A stretch of DNA of 64,000 bases. Source: Conyzicola nivalis (GTDB lineage: Bacteria; Actinomycetota; Actinomycetes; Actinomycetales; Microbacteriaceae). The stretch covers positions 1,690,882 to 1,754,881 of the forward strand of contig NZ_BMGB01000001.1 in assembly GCF_014639655.1 (NCBI RefSeq). Direction: 5' to 3'. The notes below the pieces were generated by a model. The model was not told where the DNA came from. It did not search any database and saw only the letters and a list, made by a program, of their open reading frames with translations. Positions 30,992-39,038 of this stretch are shown here, piece by piece; within the stretch, counting starts at the first letter, position 1, and every line of letters starts with the position of its first letter. The position numbers were made by a program, and so were the translations under genes.

Positions 30992-31956
30992 CCCGCGTCG
31001 CGTCGCCGACCCGCCGTAGCGGTCGGATACACCCGCCGCCGGTACTCGGTGGGGCTCTGCCCGAAGCGCCGCTTGAAAGCGGTGCTCAGCGCGAACGGGC
31101 TGCCGTAACCCACGTCCGCCGCGATCTGGCCGGTGGTCGCCTCCGGCCGGGCGAGCATCTCGCTCGCGAGCAGCATGCGCCAGTTGGTGAGGTAGGAGAT
31201 CGGCGACTCGCCCACGGTCGCGCGGAACCGGCTGGCCACGGTGGCCCGTGACACGTTGAGCCGCCGGGCGAGCAGGTCGAGCGTCCAGGCGGCGGCGGGC
31301 TCACCGTGGAACAGCTCGAGCGCTCGCGCGACGAGCGGGTCGGAGCGTCCGGCGAGCCAGCCCCGCGCCGACTCCGGGTGCTCGGACGCCCACTGGCGGA
31401 TCGCATGCACGAGCAGCACGTCGAGCAGCCGGTCGACCGTGCTGCCCTGACCGGGCGCGTCGCTGGTGATCTCGCGCCCCAGAAGGCCGACGAGCACCGG
31501 GTCCAGCTGTCCCGCCGGCACGATCGCGACGCGGGGCAGCGCCGCTGTCACGGCACGACTGACCTCGGCATCGCTCGTGTAGGTGCCGATCAGCATGCTC
31601 GTCGCGCCGTCCGGCGAGTTGCCCCAGGTGCGCACCCCGTGCGACATCGGTAGGTCGAGATGCTCCCCGGCCGGGGTGGTGCAGAGCTGCCCCGGGTGGA
31701 TCACGGCGTCGGGCGCGCGGTCCGGATCATCCGAAACCCTGTACGGAGCCGGACCGCGCACCAACGCGACGTCGCCGGGTTCGAGCGCGTGCGTCCGGTC
31801 GTCGTCGACGAGCACCGCACTGCCCGTGACCATCGCCATCACCGTGAGCGGCGCCTCGTCGCGCACGTCGACCGACCACCCCGGCGACATCACCACGCGG
31901 AGGGCGAAGGCGCGGTGGGCGCGGGGGCCGTCGAGCAGGTGCGCGAGGGGGTCCAT
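30988..31956 (-). CDS. AraC-family regulator with N-terminal cupin
   Basis: 322 aa. Residues 1-180 are a cupin_6 ligand domain (PGWSVDVRDEAPLTVMAMVTG, LEPGDVALVRGPAPYRVSD). Residues 210-310 carry the two HTH motifs of AraC (LDLLARRLNVSRATVASRFRATVGESPISYLTNWRM and TTGQIAADVGYGSPFALSTAFKRRFGQSPTEYRR). It is divergent from the DUF1772 gene 80 bp away, which is the likely regulated target. Confidence 0.92.
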   Translation of the reverse strand: MDPLAHLLDGPRAHRAFALRVVMSPGWSVDVRDEAPLTVMAMVTGSAVLVDDDRTHALEPGDVALVRGPAPYRVSDDPDRAPDAVIHPGQLCTTPAGEHLDLPMSHGVRTWGNSPDGATSMLIGTYTSDAEVSRAVTAALPRVAIVPAGQLDPVLVGLLGREITSDAPGQGSTVDRLLDVLLVHAIRQWASEHPESARGWLAGRSDPLVARALELFHGEPAAAWTLDLLARRLNVSRATVASRFRATVGESPISYLTNWRMLLASEMLARPEATTGQIAADVGYGSPFALSTAFKRRFGQSPTEYRRRVYPTATAGRRRDAG

Positions 31957-32036
31957 GCGCTCAATTTAGACGATCGCGTATCAGAACGATACGGCTGACT
32001 ATTCAGGCGCGGTCCTTCGTGGTCTTGACTGGGACC

Positions 32037-32489
32037 ATGAACACTCTGGAAACCGCGACCGTCGTTACCGCCGCCGCCTGCGCGGGGGTGGCCGGCGGTG
32101 TCTACTTCTCGTTCTCGGCGCTGGTGCTGCCCGCGCTGCGCACCCGCGCGGCGAGCGACGCCGTGGCGGCCATGCGCGCGGTCAATGTCGCCGCGGTGCG
32201 CCCGCCGTTCATGCTCGTCTTCTTCGGCGGCGCCGTGAGCGCGGCAGCCGTGGCGGTGTTCGAGCTGGTCGGCGAGACCCACCCGGCGCGCATTGCGGGG
32301 GCGGCGCTCGCCCTCGTCGCGTTCGGCATCACCGTCGTGCGCAACGTGCCGCTCAACAACGCGCTCGCGGGCGGTTCGCCCGACTGGCAGCGGTTCGAGC
32401 CGCGCTGGCGCCGCGCCAACCACGCTCGGGCGGCCGCGTCCATCCTGGCCGCGGTGGCGCTCGCGGCGTCGCTGGCGGACCGATCCTAG
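32037..32489 (+). CDS. DUF1772 (anthrone-oxygenase-like) membrane protein
   Basis: 150 aa with four hydrophobic segments and the family features AGVAGGVYFSFSALVLPAL near the N-terminus and VRNVPLNNALA plus WRRANHARA near the C-terminus. Members include fungal anthrone oxygenases and many bacterial proteins without known role. ATG 32037 is chosen over an in-frame upstream start. Regulated probably by the divergent AraC protein. Confidence 0.85.
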   Translation: MNTLETATVVTAAACAGVAGGVYFSFSALVLPALRTRAASDAVAAMRAVNVAAVRPPFMLVFFGGAVSAAAVAVFELVGETHPARIAGAALALVAFGITVVRNVPLNNALAGGSPDWQRFEPRWRRANHARAAASILAAVALAASLADRS

Positions 32490-32537
32490 CCGTGTCAACC
32501 ACTCGGCTGGGCGGGTACGCGGCCCTAGGCTGGCGCC

Positions 32538-32711
32538 ATGTTTCGACGCCAACTGATCGGCCTGATGTTGCTGGTCGGCGGTCTGCTGCTCGGCGGCGGC
32601 GGGTGGTCGGTGGCGTCGGCGGCAGGCAACGAGCTCTTGGGTCTGTTCTTCGGTTTTCTCGGGCTGATGACCGTTCTCAGCGGCGGAATGCTGATGCAGC
32701 GCGGCACGTAG
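32538..32711 (+). CDS. Tiny hydrophobic membrane protein
   Basis: 57 aa, MFRRQLIGLMLLVGG onward, with two Gly/Leu-rich helices (about residues 6-22 and 34-52) and a basic end QRGT. No ribosome site is obvious within 15 bp, and GGCGCC directly precedes the ATG, so it may be leaderless. Frame and amphipathic pattern look genuine but no family is recognised. Confidence 0.5.
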   Translation: MFRRQLIGLMLLVGGLLLGGGGWSVASAAGNELLGLFFGFLGLMTVLSGGMLMQRGT

Positions 32712-32755
32712 ATCTGGGCCTTTCGTTTCGGCGTTCTCGATGCGAGGCTGGCTGC

Positions 32756-32989
32756 ATGTCGACTACAGATTCGTTTCTGCCCGATCCCGAACGGCGCCCC
32801 AGCGGTGCCGAGCAGGAGCTCGAATACGAGGTCGAGGGCGACGGTCCCGATGTTTTTATTCCGGATGCCGCCCAGGCTGACTCTGCCGACGAAGAGCCGG
32901 AGCCGCTGCATCCGAACCCGCTGTTCCGCACCCCGCACCCGGGCGAGCGGTTGACCGCGGACGAGCTCGAGCGGGACGTCGAGAACTAG
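32756..32989 (+). CDS. Acidic hypothetical protein
   Basis: 77 aa, MSTTDSFLPDPERRP onward, strongly acidic and Pro-rich, no membrane segment. The ending NPLFRTPHPGERLTADELERDVEN looks ordered compared with the rest. No family recognised. ATG 32756 is preferred over an upstream TTG-type extension that would overlap the previous gene. Confidence 0.6.
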   Translation: MSTTDSFLPDPERRPSGAEQELEYEVEGDGPDVFIPDAAQADSADEEPEPLHPNPLFRTPHPGERLTADELERDVEN

Positions 32990-33118
32990 ACGACTTGTCG
33001 GCCGCTCGGCTGCTCGCCCTGGTCGTCTTCTCCCATTCGACCTTGGGGATAAACCCGCTTTCCACAGGTTTTCGGCCGGGTGTGGGGCAATGTCGGTGGC
33101 CGCGGTTTCACTTCGGGC

Positions 33119-34558
33119 ATGACAGGTCTGCAGGGGTTCCCTCCGGGTGTCGAGGCGCCGCGGGTGGCGATGCTGCGCGGGTCGCTGGGCGGGGTGCTCG
33201 ACACGGTCGAAGCGGTGGATCGCATCGCCGGTGCGATCGCGGCGGCGCGGGCGGAGTTGATCGATGCCGCCCGTCGCACGAGCGAGGCCATCGCGGCGGA
33301 GGGGTCGTCCGGCGGGCCGCTGGGGGCCGAACCTCACGGTTGGAACGCCGCCGTTCGTGCCCGGCGGGAACTCGCGTTCGATCTGGCGGCGCGCCTGCGC
33401 ATCCCGGAGCGCACCGCGGAGACCCTGATCGGCGAGTCGCAGCGCCTCGTGCAGTCACTGCCCGACACCCACACGGCGTTGGGGGCCGGTGAGATCAGCT
33501 ACCGGCACGCGCAGGTCATCATCGACCAGACCGCCGGGCTCTCCGACATCGTGACCGCGGAGTTCGAGAGCACCGTGCTGCCGCGGGCGAAAGAGTTGAC
33601 GGTGTCGAAGTTCAAGAACGACGCCCGCAAGAAGCGGGAAGCCCTCGACCCCGACAGCATCGAACGACGTCACCGGGTCGCGATCGAGGACCGCACCACT
33701 TGGATCGACCCGCAGCAGGACGGCATGGCGATCCTGTCAACCCTGATGACCGCCGAGGCCGCGGTCGCGATCATGGACCGCATCACCCGCATCGCCCTCG
33801 CCAACGGCACCGACGGCACCGAGGACGGCGCCGGTAACGGGGCGAAGCGCACCCTCGCGCAACGGAAGGCGGACGCGGTCACCGACCTGCTCCTCGACGG
33901 CGATCTCTGCACGTCAGGCGACCCCGTCCCCCACGGCATCCGCCCGCAGGTGCTGGTCACCGTCCCGGTGCTGACCCTGCTCGGCCAGGCCGAGACCCCG
34001 GCCCACCTCGACGGCTACGGGCCCATCAGCCCCGACACCGCCCGCGACCTCGCCGTCAAAGCACCCGGTTTCGCCCGCATCCTCACCGACCCGGTCACCT
34101 CCGCGATCCTCGACTTCGACCGCAGCAAATACGCCGTCCCCGCCGACCTGAAACAGGTCGTCCGCCTGCAGCACGAGACCTGCACAGCCCCCGGCTGCAA
34201 CAAACGCGCCACACACTGCCAACTCGACCACACCCAGGACTGGGCAGGCGAAGGCACCACCTGCCTGGCCAACCTCAGCCCGCTCTGCACCGAACACCAC
34301 AACCTCAAACACCACACCAGGGTCAAACTCCGCAAACTCCCCGACGGCACCATGGAATGGACCACCGCGACCGGCAAAACCGTCACCGTCAGACCCACCA
34401 ACATCCTCGGCAGCGACATGCTCCGACGCGGATCCCCGGGCGCCGGGCCGAGCGGCAACAGGTCCGGAGACACCGGCGGAACGGCGCCGCCCGATATCAA
34501 GCCGCCACCACTTACCGGATGGGACGAACCACCGGATCCGGAGCAGTACCCGTTCTAG
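33119..34558 (+). CDS. DUF222 / HNH endonuclease (13E12 repeat family)
   Basis: 479 aa from ATG 33119; GTG 33080 would add 13 residues. Residues 10-330 are the helical DUF222 domain (VAMLRGSLGGVLDTVEAVDRI, RTAETLIGESQRLV, HAQVIIDQTAGL). The C-terminal HNH zinc finger reads CTAPGCNKRATHCQLDH, then NLSPLCTEHHNLKHH. A Pro/Gly-rich tail follows. These multicopy actinobacterial genes are probably homing or defence nucleases; activity is unproven. No target-site duplication is visible around it. Confidence 0.9.
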   Translation: MTGLQGFPPGVEAPRVAMLRGSLGGVLDTVEAVDRIAGAIAAARAELIDAARRTSEAIAAEGSSGGPLGAEPHGWNAAVRARRELAFDLAARLRIPERTAETLIGESQRLVQSLPDTHTALGAGEISYRHAQVIIDQTAGLSDIVTAEFESTVLPRAKELTVSKFKNDARKKREALDPDSIERRHRVAIEDRTTWIDPQQDGMAILSTLMTAEAAVAIMDRITRIALANGTDGTEDGAGNGAKRTLAQRKADAVTDLLLDGDLCTSGDPVPHGIRPQVLVTVPVLTLLGQAETPAHLDGYGPISPDTARDLAVKAPGFARILTDPVTSAILDFDRSKYAVPADLKQVVRLQHETCTAPGCNKRATHCQLDHTQDWAGEGTTCLANLSPLCTEHHNLKHHTRVKLRKLPDGTMEWTTATGKTVTVRPTNILGSDMLRRGSPGAGPSGNRSGDTGGTAPPDIKPPPLTGWDEPPDPEQYPF

Positions 34559-34593
34559 TTCGGACCAATCCAGCGATACCCGACACCGACCGC

Positions 34594-35163
34594 CTAGGCG
34601 GGCCCCGTCAGCACACCGAGCTCGGCGAACACCCCGCTCGCAATCTCCGCCATCGGCCTGGTCTCGCCGTCCGCGATCCACAGCTCGAACGACACCCGGT
34701 AGACGGTCACACCCATCTCCGCCGCGAGCGTGGCGGCCGTCTGCTTCACCCCGCGCTCGCGCAGGGCCGTCGCGAGAGTCGCCGCCAACGACGCCAACTT
34801 GAGCAACTCCCGCTCGTGCAGCTCGGGGTTGGCCATGATCACGCTCTGCCGCGTTCGCGAGTAGGGCTGCCGGTCGACGGTGAAGAACTCGGAGGCCGTC
34901 GCGACCGCCGCCGCCATGATCTCCATCGGCCGAGCACCCTGAGGCGCGCCCTCGATGCCGTCGAGGAACGGCCGCGTGAACTCGTCGTAGATGGCGAACA
35001 ACACCTCGCGCTTGTCCGCGAAATACCGGTAGAAGGTCCGCTCCGTCAGCCCAGCGACCTGAGCGATCTCGGCGACCGTGGTCACCTCGAATCCCTTGCC
35101 CGAGTACAGCGAGAGTGCCGCTCCCTGAAGGCGCTCGCGTGCGCCCGGCTCCCATCTACCCAT
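34594..35163 (-). CDS. TetR-family regulator of the epimerase/dehydrogenase pair
   Basis: 189 aa. HTH: FEVTTVAEIAQVAGLTERTFYRYFADKREVLFAIYDEF (about residues 26-63), TetR/AcrR type with the invariant FYRYF core. It is divergent from the epimerase gene, and the 93-bp spacer holds two palindromic operators (35193-35240), so it almost certainly represses itself and the plus-strand pair. Confidence 0.92.
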   Translation of the reverse strand: MGRWEPGARERLQGAALSLYSGKGFEVTTVAEIAQVAGLTERTFYRYFADKREVLFAIYDEFTRPFLDGIEGAPQGARPMEIMAAAVATASEFFTVDRQPYSRTRQSVIMANPELHERELLKLASLAATLATALRERGVKQTAATLAAEMGVTVYRVSFELWIADGETRPMAEIASGVFAELGVLTGPA

Positions 35164-35192
35164 GCGCTCATCCTAACGAAAAAGCACAGTGA

Positions 35193-35240
35193 TGACAGGC
35201 TCTGACATGACGTGTATGGTCGATGTCAGCATCTGACATC
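35193..35240. promoter_or_regulatory. Paired palindromic operators for the divergent TetR regulator
   Basis: GATGTCAG-CAT-CTGACATC at 35222-35240 is a perfect palindrome. TGACAGGCTCTGACA at 35193-35207 is a second copy with the same spacing and one mismatch between arms. The centres are 31 bp apart, about three helical turns. TGACAG (35193-35198) and TATGGT (35215-35220) with 16 bp between could be the -35/-10 boxes of the epimerase promoter, so both sites would block it. Confidence 0.75.
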
Positions 35241-35256
35241 AATCGAAGGAGCAGTC

Positions 35257-36141
35257 ATGCGCGTATTTGTTACCGGAGCCTCCGGCTGGATCGGATCTGC
35301 AGTGGTCGACGAATTGCTCGCCGCCGGACACGGGGTCGTGGGACTCGCACGGTCCGAATCATCCGCCCACTCCCTCGAGGCGAAAGGCGCCTCCGTGCAG
35401 CGCGGCGATCTCGACAGCCTGCGCGCCGGCGCCGCATCCGCCGACGCGGTGGTGCACCTCGCTAACAAGCACGACTTCGCCAACCCCGCGGCCTCCAACC
35501 TGGCCGAACGCAACGCGGTGCAGACGCTGGGCGACGCGCTGGTCGGTTCCGACCGGCCATTCCTGGTCGCGGCCGGCGTCGCCGGGCTCGTCATGGGACG
35601 CGTCTCCACCGAGAACGACGTGAACCCGTCGCACGGCCTCGATTCACCCCGCGGCGGCAGCGAGAACCTCGCCCTCGCGTTTGCCGATCACGGCGTGCGT
35701 TCGGTCAGCGTCCGGTTCGCCCCCACCGTGCACGGGCAGGGCGACCACGGCTTCGTGTCCGTTCTCGTCGACATCGCCCGCACGACCGGCGTCTCGGGCT
35801 ACGTCGGCGACGGCGCCAACCGCTGGCCGGCCGTGCACCGCTCCGACGCGGCACGTCTAGTGCGCCTCGCGCTCGAATCGGCGGCACCCGGCTCGGTGCT
35901 GCACGCCGTGGGCGAAGAGGGAGTGCCGACCCGCACGATCGCCGAAGCCATCGGGCGGGGCCTCGACCTGCCCGTGGTGTCGATTCCCGCCGACGAAGCA
36001 GCGACCCACTTCGGCTGGATCGGCGGATTCTTCGGCATGGACCTGCCGTCGTCGAGCGCACTCACCCAGCAGCGCACGGGCTGGACCCCGACCGGCCCGA
36101 GCCTCGCCGACGACCTCGCGAGCGGCGCGTACTTCGCATGA
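35257..36141 (+). CDS. NAD(P)-dependent epimerase/dehydratase-type atypical SDR
   Basis: 294 aa. Nucleotide motif TGASGWIG at 6-13 (MRVFVTGASGWIGSAVVDEL), Arg33 after the second strand, and VHLANKHDF. The classical YxxxK is not obvious, placing it with atypical SDRs such as flavonoid-reductase or NmrA-like oxidoreductases. ATG 35257 has GAAGGAG upstream. It overlaps the following dehydrogenase by 4 bp and is preceded by TetR operators, a typical inducible detoxification arrangement. Confidence 0.88.
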   Translation: MRVFVTGASGWIGSAVVDELLAAGHGVVGLARSESSAHSLEAKGASVQRGDLDSLRAGAASADAVVHLANKHDFANPAASNLAERNAVQTLGDALVGSDRPFLVAAGVAGLVMGRVSTENDVNPSHGLDSPRGGSENLALAFADHGVRSVSVRFAPTVHGQGDHGFVSVLVDIARTTGVSGYVGDGANRWPAVHRSDAARLVRLALESAAPGSVLHAVGEEGVPTRTIAEAIGRGLDLPVVSIPADEAATHFGWIGGFFGMDLPSSSALTQQRTGWTPTGPSLADDLASGAYFA

Positions 36142-37328
36142 CCCCCGACTACGTGACCCCGGCCGACGACCACACCATCACTGCCGCGTCCGAGCACACC
36201 GCCGCGACACCGCCGACCAACACCGCCGCCTGGCTCGGCCCGAAACACGCCCGTCTCGCGGTCGGTCCCGCGCCGTACACCCGGCCGGGCCCCGACGAGA
36301 TCGTGGTGCGAAACCACGCCGTCGCCATCAACCCGCTCGACTGGATTCTCCAGGAGGTCGGCAACATCATCTACCCGTGGATCAGGTACCCCTTCGTCGT
36401 GGGGTCGGATGTCGCGGGGCAGGTCGTCGAGGTCGGTGCGGCCGTCACCCGCTTCGCCGTGGGCGACCGGGTGCTCGGCTTCGCCACCGGAACCGACAAG
36501 GACGAGAACACCTCGGCGGCCGGCGCCTTCCAGTCGTACTCGGTCGTGCGCGAGCGACTGGCGTCGCCGATCCCCGACGACCTGTCGTTCGCGCAGGCAT
36601 CGGTGCTGCCGCTCGCCCTGTCGACCGCGGCGTGCGGGCTATTCCAGAAGAACCAGCTCGCGCTCGACCACCCCTCGGCGAACCCGGTGCCGACAGGCAC
36701 GACCCTGCTCGTCTGGGGCGGCTCGACGAGCGTGGGCGCCAACGCCATCCAGCTCGCGGTCGCCGCCGGCTACGAGGTGATCACGACCGCGTCGCCGCGC
36801 AACTTCGACTACGTCGTGGGGCTCGGCGCCACCCGGGTCGTCGACTACACGAGTCCGACCGCGGTCGCCGACGTCATCGCGGCGTTCGACGGCAAAACGC
36901 TGGCCGGTGCGATCGCCGTGGGCACCGGCTCGTCCGAGCGGTGCGTCGAGGTCGTCGGCGCCTGCGAGGGTAACCGGTTCATCGCCTTGGCCAGCACTCC
37001 GGCATCGTTCGACGCGGTGGGCAACGGTCGCGGACGCACGGCGCGACTCGCCCGCGTGATGCTGCGGATCGGATCATCCACCGCTGCTCTGCTGCTGAAA
37101 ACGCGGCTGCGGGGCATCCGCACGTCGACCATCTGGGGCAGCTCGCTGAAGAACGACGAGGTGAGCACCCTCGTTTACGAGTCGTTCCTACCGTCGGCCC
37201 TCGCCGAAGGCCGTTTCGTTGCGGCGCCCGAGGCCGTCGTCGTCGGTCACGGCCTCGACGCGGTGCAACTCGCTCTGGACACGCAGCGCGCAGGAGTCTC
37301 GGCGCGCAAGGTGGTGGTGACGCTGTAA
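36138..37328 (+). CDS. Zinc-independent MDR alcohol dehydrogenase/quinone reductase
   Basis: 396 aa. GroES-like N-terminal domain (NHAVAINPLDWILQEVG, FVVGSDVAGQVVEVG), then a Rossmann domain with VWGGSTSVGANAIQLA. Structural-zinc cysteines are absent, as in quinone-reductase-like MDR enzymes. The first 30 residues are unconserved. Translationally coupled (ATGA) to the epimerase-like gene, so both probably reduce the same inducer under TetR control. Confidence 0.9.
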   Translation: MTPDYVTPADDHTITAASEHTAATPPTNTAAWLGPKHARLAVGPAPYTRPGPDEIVVRNHAVAINPLDWILQEVGNIIYPWIRYPFVVGSDVAGQVVEVGAAVTRFAVGDRVLGFATGTDKDENTSAAGAFQSYSVVRERLASPIPDDLSFAQASVLPLALSTAACGLFQKNQLALDHPSANPVPTGTTLLVWGGSTSVGANAIQLAVAAGYEVITTASPRNFDYVVGLGATRVVDYTSPTAVADVIAAFDGKTLAGAIAVGTGSSERCVEVVGACEGNRFIALASTPASFDAVGNGRGRTARLARVMLRIGSSTAALLLKTRLRGIRTSTIWGSSLKNDEVSTLVYESFLPSALAEGRFVAAPEAVVVGHGLDAVQLALDTQRAGVSARKVVVTL

Positions 37329-37356
37329 CCGGGCGCGCGGCGCCCGGGGCAGCGAC

Positions 37357-38082
37357 CTACCAGGTGCCGCCCGGCGACTTCACGACGTCGACCGGGGCCT
37401 GCGACCAGTGGGCGCCGTTCGCGTAGTGGCTGGTCGCCCAGGGCGAAGCCCAGATGGCCTGTTCGATCTGGGCGGTCGGGGCGGATGACTCGAACCCGGC
37501 GACGATCGCGGCGTAGCCGGGATTTCCGTGCAGGGCTTTGGCCGCGTTCTGGGCCGCGATGTCGAGGTTGGCGTAGCTGCCGAGTCCCGATCCCCCGCCG
37601 GAACCCCAGCCGTTGTTCAGCGGATTGTTGCGGTTCCACCAGTCGTCGGTGCCGTTCTCCTGGCGCATCCAGCGGGTGAAGACGGCGACGTTGCTGTCGG
37701 TGACGGGGAACTTCGCGTAGAGCAGCACGAGCTTCGCCCAGTCGTGGTTGGTGCCGCCGGCCGCGTACATGGCGTGCCCCGAGGTGACCGTGAACGCATC
37801 GCGCGACGCGTGCACCACGGTCGCGTCCGCCGGAACCTCGATCGTCTGGGCATTCTCGGCGACGTACTTGTCGAGGTTCGCCAACGCTTGCGCGGCACGT
37901 ACATCGGCGGCACGAACGTCGTCGGCTCGGGAGGCAGGCGGGAACGCCAGCACCGAGGCGGCGCACGTGGCGAGCACGACCGCTGATGCCGCTAGGGCGA
38001 GCAGGGTCCGCAGTCCGCGGCCGTTGCCGAGGGCCAGGGGCGACGCGCGCACGGCGCGATAACTGGGAGTGGGAGAGGTCAT
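37357..38082 (-). CDS. Exported protein with lysozyme-like features
   Basis: 241 aa. A basic N-terminus and hydrophobic core (residues 26-48, LLALAASAVVLATCAASVLA) form a signal peptide or anchor ending near ASRAD. The C-terminal 110 residues (FTRWMRQENGTDDWWNRNNPLNN, SYANLDIAAQNAAKAL, ASPWATSHYANG) resemble cell-wall lytic or phage-lysin-associated domains with a possible catalytic Glu in RQENGT; this is pattern-based. A run of nine C residues precedes the ATG. No gene for a partner is adjacent. Confidence 0.7.
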   Translation of the reverse strand: MTSPTPSYRAVRASPLALGNGRGLRTLLALAASAVVLATCAASVLAFPPASRADDVRAADVRAAQALANLDKYVAENAQTIEVPADATVVHASRDAFTVTSGHAMYAAGGTNHDWAKLVLLYAKFPVTDSNVAVFTRWMRQENGTDDWWNRNNPLNNGWGSGGGSGLGSYANLDIAAQNAAKALHGNPGYAAIVAGFESSAPTAQIEQAIWASPWATSHYANGAHWSQAPVDVVKSPGGTW

Positions 38083-38085
38083 AGT

Positions 38086-38094
38086 GGGGGGGGG
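38086..38094 (-). repeat. Nine-base homopolymer next to a start codon
   Basis: Nine consecutive G (C on the coding strand) lie 3 bp upstream of ATG 38082 in the translation-initiation region. Length changes here would alter RBS spacing, so the tract could tune or phase-vary expression. Confidence 0.8.
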
Positions 38095-38187
38095 ACGAAC
38101 TCGGATGATCCGGCTCAAGTCACTTCCCACCATTGCAGCCGACCTTGGCAAAAGCCTGAGAATCGGCCGGCCGCGCGCGCGGAGCGG

Positions 38188-38877
38188 TTACTGCGGCAGG
38201 CTCAGCACGATGCCGGTCAGCCCGTGCAGCACGCCGGCCACACCCGCCCTGACCGCCTCGTCGGCGCGCTCCGGGGTGAAGCTCGCCGGGTCGATGTCGC
38301 CGGAGGTCCCGACGCTCGACCCCCGGTAGGCCGCCCCCGGCCAGATCACGGAACTGACGTTCTCGGTCGGCTCCGGCAGCTCGACGCCGATCATCAGGAA
38401 CGGCTGCGCGAGGTGCTGGGGCGTGAGCAGGGTGAAGACGTCGACCACGTCGTCTCCCGCCCCGATCACCAGGTCCGGCCGCAGGTCGACGGCCGCCTCG
38501 ATGTGCTCCTCGACCTCGTCGTCGTGCGCGGCGCTCAAGACCGCGAGGTCGATCGACCCCGCCGCGGCCCAGCGCTCGACGGCGGACGCGACCGTGGTCG
38601 TCTGGGCGTCGTCTCCCGCGGTTATCAACACGACGCGGTAACCCTCCGGCGGCACGACGCCGTCCCACGATCCGCGCTCTGGCGAGACGGTCGCCTCGGG
38701 CGAGGGCGAGGGGTTGCTCCCGAGGTAGCCCGCGCCGAGCGGCGGCACGTCCGCCGTGCGATCGGCGGCGGACGACTCCGCCGGGTTCGTGTCCGCCACG
38801 CTGCATCCGGCCAATGCGACCGCGAGTACGACGACGCCGGCTGCCGCTGCGACCGCGGTACGGGTGAATGAGATCAT
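38188..38877 (-). CDS. Lipoprotein with periplasmic-binding-like fold
   Basis: 229 aa. The signal sequence ends in a lipobox ALAGC with Cys25. A Ser/Pro/Glu linker follows, then alternating strands and helices (YRVVLITAGDDAQTTTVASAVERW, IDLAVLSAAHDDEVEEHIEAAVDLRPDLVIGAGDDVV) resembling one lobe of a BMP/sugar-binding protein. It is shorter than such proteins (about 300-350 aa). Anchored outside the membrane. Ligand unknown; no ABC transporter nearby. Confidence 0.78.
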   Translation of the reverse strand: MISFTRTAVAAAAGVVVLAVALAGCSVADTNPAESSAADRTADVPPLGAGYLGSNPSPSPEATVSPERGSWDGVVPPEGYRVVLITAGDDAQTTTVASAVERWAAAGSIDLAVLSAAHDDEVEEHIEAAVDLRPDLVIGAGDDVVDVFTLLTPQHLAQPFLMIGVELPEPTENVSSVIWPGAAYRGSSVGTSGDIDPASFTPERADEAVRAGVAGVLHGLTGIVLSLPQ

Positions 38878-39038
38878 CCGCGAAAGCCTGACAGCCGTGC
38901 GCTGGCGGCAGGTATCCGGTTCGGACCCGCGTGGTGAACGGGAGACGAACGATCGCGGCGTTTGCCCGGGGTTTGTGCGGCGTAAGCGCCGCGTTCACCG
39001 CGGTGGGGCAGGTTACCGGAGTCAACCGAAGGATCTCC

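Noticed and set aside
33119-38082. Prophage or integrated element (HNH nuclease plus lysozyme-like protein)
   Set aside because: No integrase, capsid, portal or tail genes and no att-like repeats. DUF222/HNH genes are ordinary multicopy chromosomal genes in actinobacteria.
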